64,000 nt of DNA from Balanoglossus misakiensis (taxonomy: Eukaryota > Hemichordata): positions 11,098,001-11,162,000 of the forward strand of contig CM082586.2 in assembly GCA_040954595.2 (NCBI GenBank), in the 5' to 3' direction. The notes under the pieces were generated by a model. It was given only the letters and a program-made list of their open reading frames with translations, was not told the origin of the DNA and did no database searches. How positions within the stretch are numbered: position 1 is the stretch's first letter; the number at the start of each line of letters is the position of its first letter. Of the stretch, positions 1 to 13,840 are shown one piece after another. A program made the translations under genes and the position numbers.

Positions 1-2863
1 ATCTCAAATTTTCGTCGATTTTTGAAAAAAAATCATGGTTGAAAATCATCAAAAAATGACAAAATTTTCGACTTTGCAAAATCTCAACATTTCGTCGATT
101 TTTGAAAAAAATCATGGGTGAAAATCATCAAAAAATGACAATTTTTCGACTTTGCAAAATCTCAACATTTCGTCGATTTTTGAAGAAAATCATGGGTGAA
201 AATCATCAAAAAATGACAAATTTTCGACTTTGCAAAATCTCAAAATTTTTTCGATTTTGAAAAAAATCATAGGTTCGTCGATTTTTAAAAAAAAAACATG
301 GGTGAAAATCATCAAAAAATGACACATTTTCGACTTTGCAAAATCTCAAAATTTCGTCGATTTTTGAAAAAAATCATGGGTGAAAATCATCAAAAAATGA
401 CAAAATTTTCGACTTTGCAAAATCTCAAAATTTCGTCGATTTTTGAAAAAAAATCATGGTTAAAAATCATCAAAAAATGACAAAATTTTCGACTTTGCAA
501 AATCACAAAATTTCGTCGATTTTGAAAACAATCATAGGTACGTCGATTTTTTTAAAAAAAACATGGGTGAAAATCATCAAAAAATGACAAATTTTCGACT
601 TTGCAAAATCTCAAAATTTCGTCGATTTTTGAAAAAATCATGGGTGAAAATCATCAAAAAATGACAAATTTTCGACTGCAAAATCTCAAAATTTCGTCGA
701 TTTTTGAAAAAAAATCATGGGTGAAAAATCATCAAAAAATGACAAATTTTCGACTTTGCAAAATCTCAAAATTTCGTCAATTTTTGAAGAAAATCATGGG
801 TGAAAATCATCAAAAAATGACAAATTTTCGACTTTGCAAAATCTCAAAATTTTTTCGATTTTTGAAAAAAGACATGGGTGAAAATCATCAAAAAATGACA
901 AATTTTCGACTTTGCAAAATCTCAAAATTTCGTCGATTTTTGAAAAAATCATGGGTGAAAATCATCAAAAAATGACAAATTTTCGACTGCAAAATCTCAA
1001 AATTTCGTCGATTTTTGAAAAAAAATCATGGGTGAAAAATCATCAAAAAATGACAAATTTTCGACTTTGCAAAATCTCAAAATTTAGTCAATTTTTGAAA
1101 AAATCATGGGTGAAAATCATCAAAAAATGACAAATTTTCATGTTTGCAAAATCTCAAAATTTCGTCGGTTTTTGAAAAATAATATGGGTGAAAATCATCA
1201 AAAAATGACAAATTTTCGACTGCAAAAACTCAAAATTTCATCAATTTTGAAAAAAATCATGGGTGAAAATCATCAAAAAATGACAAATTTTCCTCTTTGC
1301 AAAATCTATAAATTTCGTCGATTTTTGAAAAATTTTCAACTTTGCAAAATCTCAAAATTTCGTCGATTTTTGAAAAAAATCATGGGGGAAAATCATCAAA
1401 AAATGACACATTTTCGACTTTGCAAAATCTCAAAATTTCGTCGATTTTTGAAAAAAAATCATGGGTGAAAATCATCAAAAAATGACAAATTTTGAAAAAA
1501 AACGGGTGAAAATCATCAAAAAATGACACATTTTCGACTTTGCAAAATCTCAAAATTTCGTCGATTTTTGAAAAAATCATGGGTGAAAATCATCAAAAAA
1601 TGACAAATTTTCGACTGCAAAATCTCAAAATTTCGTCGATTTTTGAAAAAAAATCATGGGTGAAAAATCATCAAAAAATGACAAATTTTCGACTTTGCAA
1701 AATCTCAAAATTTCGTCGATTTTTGAAAAAAATCATGGGGGAAAATCATGAAAAAAATGACAAATTTTCCTCTTTGCAAAATCTCAAAATTTCGTCGATT
1801 TTTAAAAAAAGACATGGGTGAAAATCATCAAAAAATAACAAATTTTCGACTTTGCAAAATCTCAAAATTTCGTCCATTTTTGAAAAAAAATCATGGGTAA
1901 AAATCATCAAAAAATGACACATTTTCGACTTTGCAAAATCTCAAAATTTCGTCGATTTTTGAAAAAAAATCATGGGTGAAAATCATCAAAAAATGACAAA
2001 TTTTCGTCTTTGCAAAATCTCAAAATTTCGTCCATTTCTGAAAAAAAATTATGGGTAAAAATCATCAAAAATGACAAATTTTCATCTTTGCAAAATCTCA
2101 AATTTTCGTCGATTTTGAAAAAAATCATAGGTACGTCGATTTTTTTAAAAAAAACATGGGTGAAAATCATCAAAAAATGACAAATTTTCGACTTTGCAAA
2201 ATCTCAAAATTTCGTCGATTTTTGAAAAAATCATGGGTGAAAATCATCAAAAAATGACAAATTTTCGACTGCAAAATCTCAAAATTTCGTCGATTTTTGA
2301 AAAAAAATCATGGGTGAAAAATCATCAAAAAATGACAAATTTTCGACTTTGCAAAATCTCAAAATTTAGTCAATTTTTGAAAAAATCATGGGTGAAAATC
2401 ATCAAAAAATGACACATTTTCGACTTTGCAAAATCTCAAAATTTCGTCCATTTCTGAAAAAAAATTATGGGTAAAAATCATCAAAAATGACAAATTTTCA
2501 TCTTTGCAAAATCTCAAATTTTCGTCGATTTTTGAAAAAAAATCATGGTTGAAAATCATCAAAAAATGACAAAATTTTCGACTTTGCAAAATCTCAACAT
2601 TTCGTCGATTTTTGAAAAAAATCATGGGTGAAAATCATCAAAAAATGACAATTTTTCGACTTTGCAAAATCTCAACATTTCGTCGATTTTTGAAGAAAAT
2701 CATGGGTGAAAATCATCAAAAAATGACAAATTTTCGACTTTGCAAAATCTCAAAATTTTTTCGATTTTGAAAAAAATCATAGGTTCGTCGATTTTTAAAA
2801 AAAAACATGGGTGAAAATCATCAAAAAATGACACATTTTCGACTTTGCAAAATCTCAAAATTT
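1..2863 (+). repeat. Satellite block duplicated 13,840 bp downstream
   Basis: This stretch recurs at 13841-16703 at a constant offset of 13,840 bp, with the same order of variant units throughout. The shared order ends at 2864, where this copy reads attttttcg and the other reads atttcgtcg. The left limit lies outside the window. One difference seen is a C-to-T change at a CpG in the second copy near 15950. The match therefore looks close to identical. Confidence 0.85.
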
Positions 2864-5800
2864 TTTCGATTTTTGAAAAAAGACATGGGTGAAAATCATC
2901 AAAAAATGACAAATTTTCGACTTTGCAAAATCTCAAAATTTCGTCGATTTTTGAAAAAATCATGGGTGAAAATCATCAAAAAATGACAAATTTTCGACTG
3001 CAAAATCTCAAAATTTCGTCGATTTTTGAAAAAAAATCATGGGTGAAAAATCATCAAAAAATGACAAATTTTCGACTTTGCAAAATCTCAAAATTTAGTC
3101 AATTTTTGAAAAAATCATGGGTGAAAATCATCAAAAAATGACAAATTTTCATGTTTGCAAAATCTCAAAATTTCGTCGGTTTTTGAAAAATAATATGGGT
3201 GAAAATCATCAAAAAATGACAAATTTTCGACTGCAAAAACTCAAAATTTCATCAATTTTGAAAAAAATCATGGGTGAAAATCATCAAAAAATGACAAATT
3301 TTCCTCTTTGCAAAATCTATAAATTTCGTCGATTTTTGAAAAATTTTCAACTTTGCAAAATCTAAAAATTTCGTCGATTTTTGAAAAAAATCATGGGGGA
3401 AAATCATCAAAAAATGACACATTTTCGACTTTGCAAAATCTCAAAATTTCGTCGATTTTTGAAAAAAAATCATGGGTGAAAAATCATCAAAAAATGACAA
3501 ATTTTCGACTTTGCAAAATCTCAAAATTTAGTCAATTTTTGAAAAAATCATGGGTGAAAATCATCAAAAAATGACAAAATTTTCGACTTTGCAAAATCTC
3601 AACATTTCGTCGATTTTTGAAAAAAATCATGGGTGAAAATCATCAAAAAATGACAATTTTTCGACTTTGCAAAATCTCAACATTTCGTCGATTTTTGAAG
3701 AAAATCATGGGTGAAAATCATCAAAAAATGACAAATTTTCGACTTTGCAAAATCTCAAAATTTTTTCGATTTTGAAAAAAATCATAGGTTCGTCGATTTT
3801 TAAAAAAAAACATGGGTGAAAATCATCAAAAAATGACACATTTTCGACTTTGCAAAATCTCAAAATTTAGTCAATTTTTGAAAAAATCATGGGTGAAAAT
3901 CATCAAAAAATGACAAATTTTCCTCTTTGCAAAATCTATAAATTTCGTCGATTTTTGAAAAATTTTCAACTTTGCAAAATCTCAAAATTTCGTCGATTTT
4001 TGAAAAAAATCATGGGGGAAAATCATCAAAAAATGACACATTTTCGACTTTGCAAAATCTCAAAATTTCGTCGATTTTTGAAAAAAAATCATGGGTGAAA
4101 ATCATCAAAAAATGACAAATTTTGAAAAAAAACGGGTGAAAATCATCAAAAAATGACACATTTTCGACTTTGCAAAATCTCAAAATTTCGTCGATTTTTG
4201 AAAAAATCATGGGTGAAAATCATCAAAAAATGACAAATTTTCGACTGCAAAATCTCGAAATTTCGTCGATTTTTGAAAAAAAATCATGGGTGAAAAATCA
4301 TCAAAAAATGACAAATTTTCGACTTTGCAAAATCTCAAAATTTCGTCGATTTTTGAAAAAAATCATGGGGGAAAATCATGAAAAAAATGACAAATTTTCC
4401 TCTTTGCAAAATCTCAAAATTTCGTCGATTTTTAAAAAAAGACATGGGTGAAAATCATCAAAAAATAACAAATTTTCGACTTTGCAAAATCTCAAAATTT
4501 CGTCCATTTTTGAAAAAAAATCATGGGTAAAAATCATCAAAAAATGACACATTTTCGACTTTGCAAAATCTCAAAATTTCGTCGATTTTTGAAAAAAAAT
4601 CATGGGTGAAAATCAACAAAAAATGACAAATTTTCGTCTTTGCAAAATCTCAAAATTTCGTCCATTTCTGAAAAAAAATTATGGGTAAAAATCATCAAAA
4701 ATGACAAATTTTCATCTTTGCAAAATCTCAAATTTTCGTCGATTTTGAAAAAAATCATAGGTACGTCGATTTTTTTAAAAAAAACATGGGTGAAAATCAT
4801 CAAAAAATGACAAATTTTCGACTTTGCAAAATCTCAAAATTTCGTCGATTTTTGAAAAAATCATGGGTGAAAATCATCAAAAAATGACAAATTTTCGACT
4901 GCAAAATCTCAAAATTTCGTCGATTTTTGAAAAAAAATCATGGGTGAAAAATCATCAAAAAATGACAAATTTTCGACTTTGCAAAATCTCAAAATTTAGT
5001 CAATTTTTGAAAAAATCATGGGTGAAAATCATCAAAAAATGACAAATTTTCGACTTTGCAAAATCTCAAAATTTCGTCGATTTTTGAAAAAAATCATGGG
5101 GGAAAATCATCAAAAAATGACAAATTTTCGACTGCAAAAACTCAAAATTTCATCAATTTTGAAAAAAATCATGGGTGAAAATCATCAAAAAATGACAAAT
5201 TTTCCTCTTTGCAAAATCTATAAATTTCGTCGATTTTTGAAAAATTTTCAACTTTGCAAAATCTCAAAATTTCGTCGATTTTTGAAAAAAATCATGGGGG
5301 AAAATCATCAAAAAATGACACATTTTCGACTTTGCAAAATCTCAAAATTTCGTCGATTTTTGAAAAAAAATCATGGGTGAAAATCATCAAAAAATGACAA
5401 ATTTTGAAAAAAACGGGTGAAAATCATCAAAAAATGACACATTTTCGACTTTGCAAAATCTCAAAATTTCGTCGATTTTTGAAAAAAAATCATGGGTGAA
5501 AATCATCAAAAAATGACAAATTTTCGTCTTTGCAAAATCTCAAAATTTCGTCCATTTTTGAAAAAAAATCATGGGGGAAAATCATCAAAAAATGACAAAT
5601 TTTCGACTTTGCAAAATCTCAAAATTTCGTCGATTTTGAAAAAAACCATTGGGGGAAAATCATCAAAAAATGACAAATTTTCGATTTTGCAAAATCTCAA
5701 AATTTCGTCGATTTTTGAAAAAAAATCAGGGTTGAAAATCATCAAAAAATGACAAAATTTTCGACTTTGCAAAATCACAAAATTTCGTCGATTTTGAAAA

Positions 5801-8800
5801 AAATCATAGGTTCGTCGATTTTTAAAAAAAAAACATGGGTGAAAATCATCAAAAAATGACACATTTTCGACTGCAAAATCTCAAAATTTCGTCGATTTTG
5901 AAAAAAAATCATGGGTGAAAAATCATCAAAAAATGACAAATTTTCGACTTTGCAAAATCTCAAAATTTCGTCAATTTTGAAAAAAAATCATGGGTGAAAA
6001 ATCATCAAAAAATGACAAATTTTCGACTTTGCAAAATCTCAAAATTTAGTCAATTTTTGAAAAAATCATGGGTGAAAATCATCAAAAAATGACAAATTTT
6101 CGACTTTGCAAAATCTCAAAATTTCGTCGATTTTTGAAAAAAATCATGGGGGAAAATCATCAAAAAATGACAAATTTTCGACTGCAAAAACTCAAAATTT
6201 CATCAATTTTGAAAAAAATCATGGGTGAAAATCATCAAAAAATGACAAATTTTCCTCTTTGCAAAATCTATAAATTTCGTCGATTTTTGAAAAATTTTCA
6301 ACTTTGCAAAATCTCAAAATTTCGTCGATTTTTGAAAAAAATCATGGGGGAAAATCATCAAAAAATGACACATTTTCGACTTTGCAAAATCTCAAAATTT
6401 CGTCGATTTTTGAAAAAAAATCATGGGTGAAAATCATCAAAAAATGACAAATTTTGAAAAAAAACGGGTGAAAATCATCAAAAAATGACACATTTTCGAC
6501 TTTGCAAAATCTCAAAATTTCGTCGATTTTTGAAAAAAAATCATGGGTGAAAATCATCAAAAAATGACAAATTTTCGTCTTTGCAAAATCTCAAAATTTC
6601 GTCCATTTTTGAAAAAAAATCATGGGGGGAAAATCATCAAAAAATGACAAATTTTCGACTTTGCAAAATCTCAAAATTTCGTCGATTTTGAAAAAAAACC
6701 ATTGGGGGAAAATCATCAAAAAATGACAAATTTTCGATTTTGCAAAATCTCAAAATTTCGTCGATTTTTGAAAAAAAATCAGGGTTGAAAATCATCAAAA
6801 AATGACAAAATTTTCGACTTTGCAAAATCACAAAATTTCGTCGATTTTGAAAAAAATCATAGGTTCGTCGATTTTTAAAAAAAAAACATGGGTGAAAATC
6901 ATCAAAAAATGACACATTTTCGACTTTGCAAAATCTCAAAATTTCGTCGATTTTTGAAAAAAATCATGGGTGAAAATCATCAAAAAATGACAAAATTTTC
7001 GACTTTGCAAAATCTCAAAATTTCGTCGATTTTTGAAAAAAAATCATGGTTGAAAATCATCAAAAAATGACAAAATTTTCGACTTTGCAAAATCACAAAA
7101 TTTCGTCGATTTTGAAAAAAATCATAGGTTCGTCGATTTTTAAAAAAAAAACATGGGTGAAAATCATCAAAAAATGACACATTTTCGACTTTGCAAAATC
7201 TCAAAATTTCGTCGATTTTTGAAAAAAATCATGGGTGAAAATCATCAAAAAATGACAAATTTTCGACTTTGCAAAATCTCAAAATTTCGTCGATTTTTGA
7301 AAAAAATCATGGGTGAAAATCATGAAAAAATGACAAATTTTGAAAAAAAAACGGGTGAAAATCATCAAAAAATGACACATTTTCGACTTTGCAAAATCTC
7401 AAAATTTCGTCCATTTCTGAAAAAAAATTATGGGTAAAAATCATCAAAAATGACAAATTTTCATCTTTGCAAAATCTCAAATTTTCGTCGATTTTTGAAA
7501 AAAAATCATGGTTGAAAATCATCAAAAAATGACAAAATTTTCGACTTTGCAAAATCTCAACATTTCGTCGATTTTTGAAAAAAATCATGGGTGAAAATCA
7601 TCAAAAAATGACAATTTTTCGACTTTGCAAAATCTCAACATTTCGTCGATTTTTGAAAAAAATCATGGGTGAAAATCATCAAAAAATGACAAATTTTCGA
7701 CTTCGCAAAATCTCAAAATTTCGTCGATTTTTGAAAAAAATCATGGGTGAAAATAATCAAAAAATGACAAATTTTCGACTTTGCAAAATCTCAAAATTTC
7801 GTCGATTTTTGAAGAAAATCATGGGTGAAAATCATCAAAAAATGACAAATTTTCGACTTTGCAAAATCTCAAAATTTCGTCGATTTTTGAAAAAATCATG
7901 GGTGAAAATCATCAAAAAATGACAAATTTTCGACTGCAAAATCTCAAAATTTCGTCGATTTTTGAAAAAAAATCATGGGTGAAAAATCATCAAAAAATGA
8001 CAAATTTTCGACTTTGCAAAATCTCAAAATTTCGTCGATTTTGAAAAAAACCATTGGGGGAAAATCATCAAAAAATGACAAATTTTCGATTTTGCAAAAT
8101 CTCAAAATTTCGTCGATTTTTGAAAAAAAATCAGGGTTGAAAATCATCAAAAAATGACAAAATTTTCGACTTTGCAAAATCACAAAATTTCGTCGATTTT
8201 GAAAAAAATCATAGGTTCGTCGATTTTTAAAAAAAAAACATGGGTGAAAATCATCAAAAAATGACACATTTTCGACTTTGCAAAATCTCAAAATTTCGTC
8301 GATTTTTGAAAAAAATCATGGGTGAAAATCATGAAAAAATGACAAATTTTGAAAAAAAACGGGTGAAAATCATCAAAAAATGACAAATTTTCGACTGCAA
8401 AAACTCAAAATTTCGTCAATTTTGAAAAAAATCATGGGTGAAAATCATCAAAAAATGACAAATTTTCCTCTTTGCAAAATCTATAAATTTCGTCGATTTT
8501 TGAAAAATTTTCAACTTTGCAAAATCTCAAAATTTCGTCGATTTTTGAAGAAAATCATGGGTGAAAATCATCAAAAAATGACAAATTTTCGACTTTGCAA
8601 AATCTCAAAATTTCGTCGATTTTTGAAAAAATCATGGGTGAAAATCATCAAAAAATGACAAATTTTCGACTGCAAAATCTCAAAATTTCGTCGATTTTTG
8701 AAAAAAATCATGGGTGAAAATCATGAAAAAATGACAAATTTTGAAAAAAAACGGTGAAAATCATCAAAAAATGACACATTTTCGACTTTGCAAAATCTCA

Positions 8801-8900
8801 AATTTTCGTCGATTTTTGAAAAAAAATCATGGTTGAAAATCATCAAAAAATGACAAAATTTTCGACTTTGCAAAATCTCAAAATTTCGTCGATTTTTGAA
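2834..8900 (+). repeat. Satellite block of about 6 kb duplicated about 20.3 kb away
   Basis: The order of variant units here recurs at about 23173-29162. The offset is 20,339 bp over most of the length, drifts to 20,341 through 1-nt indels in A-runs, and falls to 20,262 after a difference of about one unit near 7.9-8.3 kb. Single-base differences include cgatttttg versus cgttttttg (near 4266 and 24605) and a G-to-A change near 24111. The stretch contains the variants with 33-nt and 36-37-nt deletions and the compound ataggttcgtcga modules. Confidence 0.85.
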
Positions 8901-8906
8901 AAAAAA

Positions 8907-11900
8907 TCATGGTTGAAAATCATCAAAAAATGACAAATTTTCGTCTTTGCAAAATCTCAAAATTTCGTCCATTTCTGAAAAAAAATTATGGGTAAAAATC
9001 ATCAAAAATGACAAATTTTCATCTTTGCAAAATCTCAAATTTTCGTCGATTTTTGAAAAAAAATCATGTTTGAAAATCATCAAAAAATGACAAAATTTTC
9101 GACTTTGCAAAATCTCAAAATTTCGTCGATTTTTGAAAAAAATCATGGGGGAAAATCATGAAAAAATGACAAATTTTCCTCTTTGCAAAATCTTAAAATT
9201 TCGTCGATTTTTGAAAAAAAATCATGGGTGAAAATCATCAAAAAATGACAAATTTTCGTCTTTGCAAAATCTCAAAATTTCGTCCATTTTTGAAAAAAAA
9301 TTATGGGTAAAAATCATCAAAAATGACAAATTTTCATCTTTGCAAAATCTCAAATTTTCGTCGATTTTTGAAAAAAAATCATGGTTGAAAATCATCAAAA
9401 AATGACAAAATTTTCGACTTTGCAAAATCTCAACATTTCGTCGATTTTTGAAAAAAATCATGGGTGAAAATCATCAAAAAATGACAATTTTTCGACTTTG
9501 CAAAATCTCAACATTTCGTCGATTTTTGAAAAAAATCATGGGTGAAAATCATCAAAAAATGACAAATTTTCGACTTCGCAAAATCTCAAAATTTCGTCGA
9601 TTTTTGAAAAAAATCATGGGTGAAAATAATCAAAAAATGACAAATTTTCGACTTTGCAAAATCTCAAAATTTCGTCGATTTTTGAAGAAAATCATGGGTG
9701 AAAATCATCAAAAAATGACAAATTTTCGACTTTGCAAAATCTCAAAATTTCGTCGATTTTTGAAAAAATCATGGGTGAAAATCATGAAAAAATGACAAAT
9801 TTTCGACTTTGCAAAATCTGAAAATTTCGTCGATTTTTGAAAAAAATCATGGGGGAAAATGATCAAAAAATGACAAATTTTCGACTGCAAAATCTCAAAA
9901 TTTCGTCAATTTTGAAAAAAATCATGGTTGAAAATCATCAAAAAATGACAATTTTTTTACTGCAAAATCTCAAAATTTCATCGATTTTTGAAAAAAATCA
10001 TGGGTAAAAATCATCAAAAAATGACACATTTTCGACTTTGCAAAATCTCAAAATTTCGTCGATTTTTGAAAAAAAATCATGGGTGAAAATCATCAAAAAA
10101 TGACAAATTTTCGTCTTTGCAAAATCTCAAAATTTCGTCCATTTCTGAAAAAAAATTATGGGTAAAAATCATCAAAAATGACAAATTTTCATCTTTGCAA
10201 AATCTCAAATTTTCGTCGATTTTGAAAAAAATCATAGGTACGTCGATTTTTTTAAAAAAAACATGGGTGAAAATCATCAAAAAATGACAAATTTTCGACT
10301 TTGCAAAATCTCAAAATTTCGTCGATTTTTGAAAAAAATCATGGGTGAAAATCATCAAAAAAATGACAAATTTTCGACTTTGCAAAATCTCAAAATTTTG
10401 TTGATTTTTGAAAAAAATCATAGGTGAAAATCATCAAAAAATGACAAATTTTCGACTTTGCAAAATCTCAAAATTTCGTCAATTTTTGAAGAAAATCATG
10501 GGTGAAAATCATCAAAAAATGACAAATTTTCGACTTTGCAAAATCTCAAAATTTTTTCGATTTTTTAAAAAAGACATGGGTGAAAATCATCAAAAAATGA
10601 CAAATTTTCGACTTTGCAAAATCTCAAAATTTCGTCGATTTTTGAAAAAAATCATGGGGGAAAATCATGAAAAAAATGACAAATTTTCCTCTTTGCAAAA
10701 TCTCAAAATTTCGTCGATTTTTAAAAAAAGACATGGGTGAAAATCATCAAAAAATAACAAATTTTCGACTTTGCAAAATCTCAAAATTTCGTCCATTTTT
10801 GAAAAAAAATCATGGGTAAAAATCATCAAAAAATGACACATTTTCGACTTTGCAAAATCTCAAAATTTCGTCGATTTTTGAAAAAAAATCATGGGTGAAA
10901 ATCATCAAAAAATGACAAATTTTCGTCTTTGCAAAATCTCAAAATTTCGTCGATTTTTGAAGAAAATCATGGGTGAAAATCATCAAAAAATGACAAATTT
11001 TCGACTTTGCAAAATCTCAAAATTTCGTCGATTTTTGAAAAAATCATGGGTGAAAATCATGAAAAAATGACAAATTTTCGACTTTGCAAAATCTGAAAAT
11101 TTCGTCGATTTTTGAAAAAAATCATGGGGGAAAATGATCAAAAAATGACAAATTTTCGACTGCAAAATCTCAAAATTTCGTCAATTTTGAAAAAAATCAT
11201 GGTTGAAAATCATCAAAAAATGACAATTTTTTTACTGCAAAATCTCAAAATTTCATCGATTTTTGAAAAAAATCATGGGTAAAAATCATCAAAAAATGAC
11301 ACATTTTCGACTTTGCAAAATCTCAAAATTTCGTCGATTTTTGAAAAAAAATCATGGGTGAAAATCATCAAAAAATGACAAATTTTCGTCTTTGCAAAAT
11401 CTCAAAATTTCGTCCATTTCTGAAAAAAAATTATGGGTAAAAATCATCAAAAATGACAAATTTTCATCTTTGCAAAATCTCAAATTTTCGTCGATTTTGA
11501 AAAAAATCATAGGTACGTCGATTTTTTTAAAAAAAACATGGGTGAAAATCATCAAAAAATGACAAATTTTCGACTTTGCAAAATCTCAAAATTTCGTCGA
11601 TTTTTGAAAAAAATCATGGGTGAAAATCATCAAAAAAATGACAAATTTTCGACTTTGCAAAATCTCAAAATTTTGTTGATTTTTGAAAAAAATCATAGGT
11701 GAAAATCATCAAAAAATGACAAATTTTCGACTTTGCAAAATCTCAAAATTTCGTCAATTTTTGAAGAAAATCATGGGTGAAAATCATCAAAAAATGACAA
11801 ATTTTCGACTTTGCAAAATCTCAAAATTTTTTCGATTTTTTAAAAAAGACATGGGTGAAAATCATCAAAAAATGACAAATTTTCGACTTTGCAAAATCTC

Positions 11901-13800
11901 AAAATTTCGTCGATTTTTGAAAAAAATCATGGGGGAAAATCATGAAAAAAATGACAAATTTTCCTCTTTGCAAAATCTCAAAATTTCGTCGATTTTTAAA
12001 AAAAGACATGGGTGAAAATCATCAAAAAATAACAAATTTTCGACTTTGCAAAATCTCAAAATTTCGTCCATTTTTGAAAAAAAATCATGGGTAAAAATCA
12101 TCAAAAAATGACACATTTTCGACTTTGCAAAATCTCAAAATTTCGTCGATTTTTGAAAAAAAATCATGGGTGAAAATCATCAAAAAATGACAAATTTTCG
12201 TCTTTGCAAAATCTCAAAATTTCGTCCATTTCTGAAAAAAAATTATGGGTAAAAATCATCAAAAATGACAAATTTTCATCTTTGCAAAATCTCAAATTTT
12301 CGTCGATTTTTGAAAAAAAATCATGTTTGAAAATCATCAAAAAATGACAAAATTTTCGACTTTGCAAAATCTCAAAATTTCGTCGATTTTTGAAAAAAAT
12401 CATGGGGGAAAATCATGAAAAAATGACAAATTTTCCTCTTTGCAAAATCTTAAAATTTCGTCGATTTTTGAAAAAAAATCATGGGTGAAAATCATCAAAA
12501 AATGACAAATTTTCGTCTTTGCAAAATCTCAAAATTTCGTCCATTTTTGAAAAAAAATTATGGGTAAAAATCATCAAAAATGACAAATTTTCATCTTTGC
12601 AAAATCTCAAATTTTCGTCGATTTTTGAAAAAAAATCATGGTTGAAAATCATCAAAAAATGACAAAATTTTCGACTTTGCAAAATCTCAACATTTCGTCG
12701 ATTTTTGAAAAAAATCATGGGTGAAAATCATCAAAAAATGACAATTTTTCGACTTTGCAAAATCTCAACATTTCGTCGATTTTTGAAAAAAATCATGGGT
12801 GAAAATCATCAAAAAATGACAAATTTTCGACTTCGCAAAATCTCAAAATTTCGTCGATTTTTGAAAAAAATCATGGGTGAAAATAATCAAAAAATGACAA
12901 ATTTTCGACTTTGCAAAATCTCAAAATTTCGTCGATTTTTGAAGAAAATCATGGGTGAAAATCATCAAAAAATGACAAATTTTCGACTTTGCAAAATCTC
13001 AAAATTTCGTCGATTTTTGAAAAAATCATGGGTGAAAATCATGAAAAAATGACAAATTTTCGACTTTGCAAAATCTGAAAATTTCGTCGATTTTTGAAAA
13101 AAATCATGGGGGAAAATGATCAAAAAATGACAAATTTTCGACTGCAAAATCTCAAAATTTCGTCAATTTTGAAAAAAATCATGGTTGAAAATCATCAAAA
13201 AATGACAATTTTTTTACTGCAAAATCTCAAAATTTCATCGATTTTTGAAAAAAATCATGGGTAAAAATCATCAAAAAATGACACATTTTCGACTTTGCAA
13301 AATCTCAAAATTTCGTCGATTTTTGAAAAAAAATCATGGGTGAAAATCATCAAAAAATGACAAATTTTCGTCTTTGCAAAATCTCAAAATTTCGTCCATT
13401 TCTGAAAAAAAATTATGGGTAAAAATCATCAAAAATGACAAATTTTCATCTTTGCAAAATCTCAAATTTTCGTCGATTTTGAAAAAAATCATAGGTACGT
13501 CGATTTTTTTAAAAAAAACATGGGTGAAAATCATCAAAAAATGACAAATTTTCGACTTTGCAAAATCTCAAAATTTCGTCGATTTTTGAAAAAAATCATG
13601 GGTGAAAATCATCAAAAAATGACAAATTTTCGACTTTGCAAAATCTCAAAATTTCGTCGATTTTTGAAAAAAATCATGGGTGAAAATCATGAAAAAATGA
13701 CAAATTTTGAAAAAAAAACGGGTGAAAATCATCAAAAAATGACACATTTTCGACTTTGCAAAATCTCAAAATTTCGTCCATTTCTGAAAAAAAATTATGG
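8907..13800 (+). repeat. Nested satellite duplications, offsets 1275 and 3257 bp
   Basis: Matching unit orders start at 10077, 11352 and 13334 (offsets 1275 and 3257). Others start at 10408 and 11683 (1275), at 9708, 10983 and 12965 (1275 and 3257), and at 8907 and 12164 (3257). The region is thus a higher-order repeat in which one block was copied in tandem at 1275 bp and a larger block at 3257 bp. Unit sequences are the same as in the rest of the array. Confidence 0.8.
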
Positions 13801-13840
13801 GTAAAAATCATCAAAAATGACAAATTTTCATCTTTGCAAA

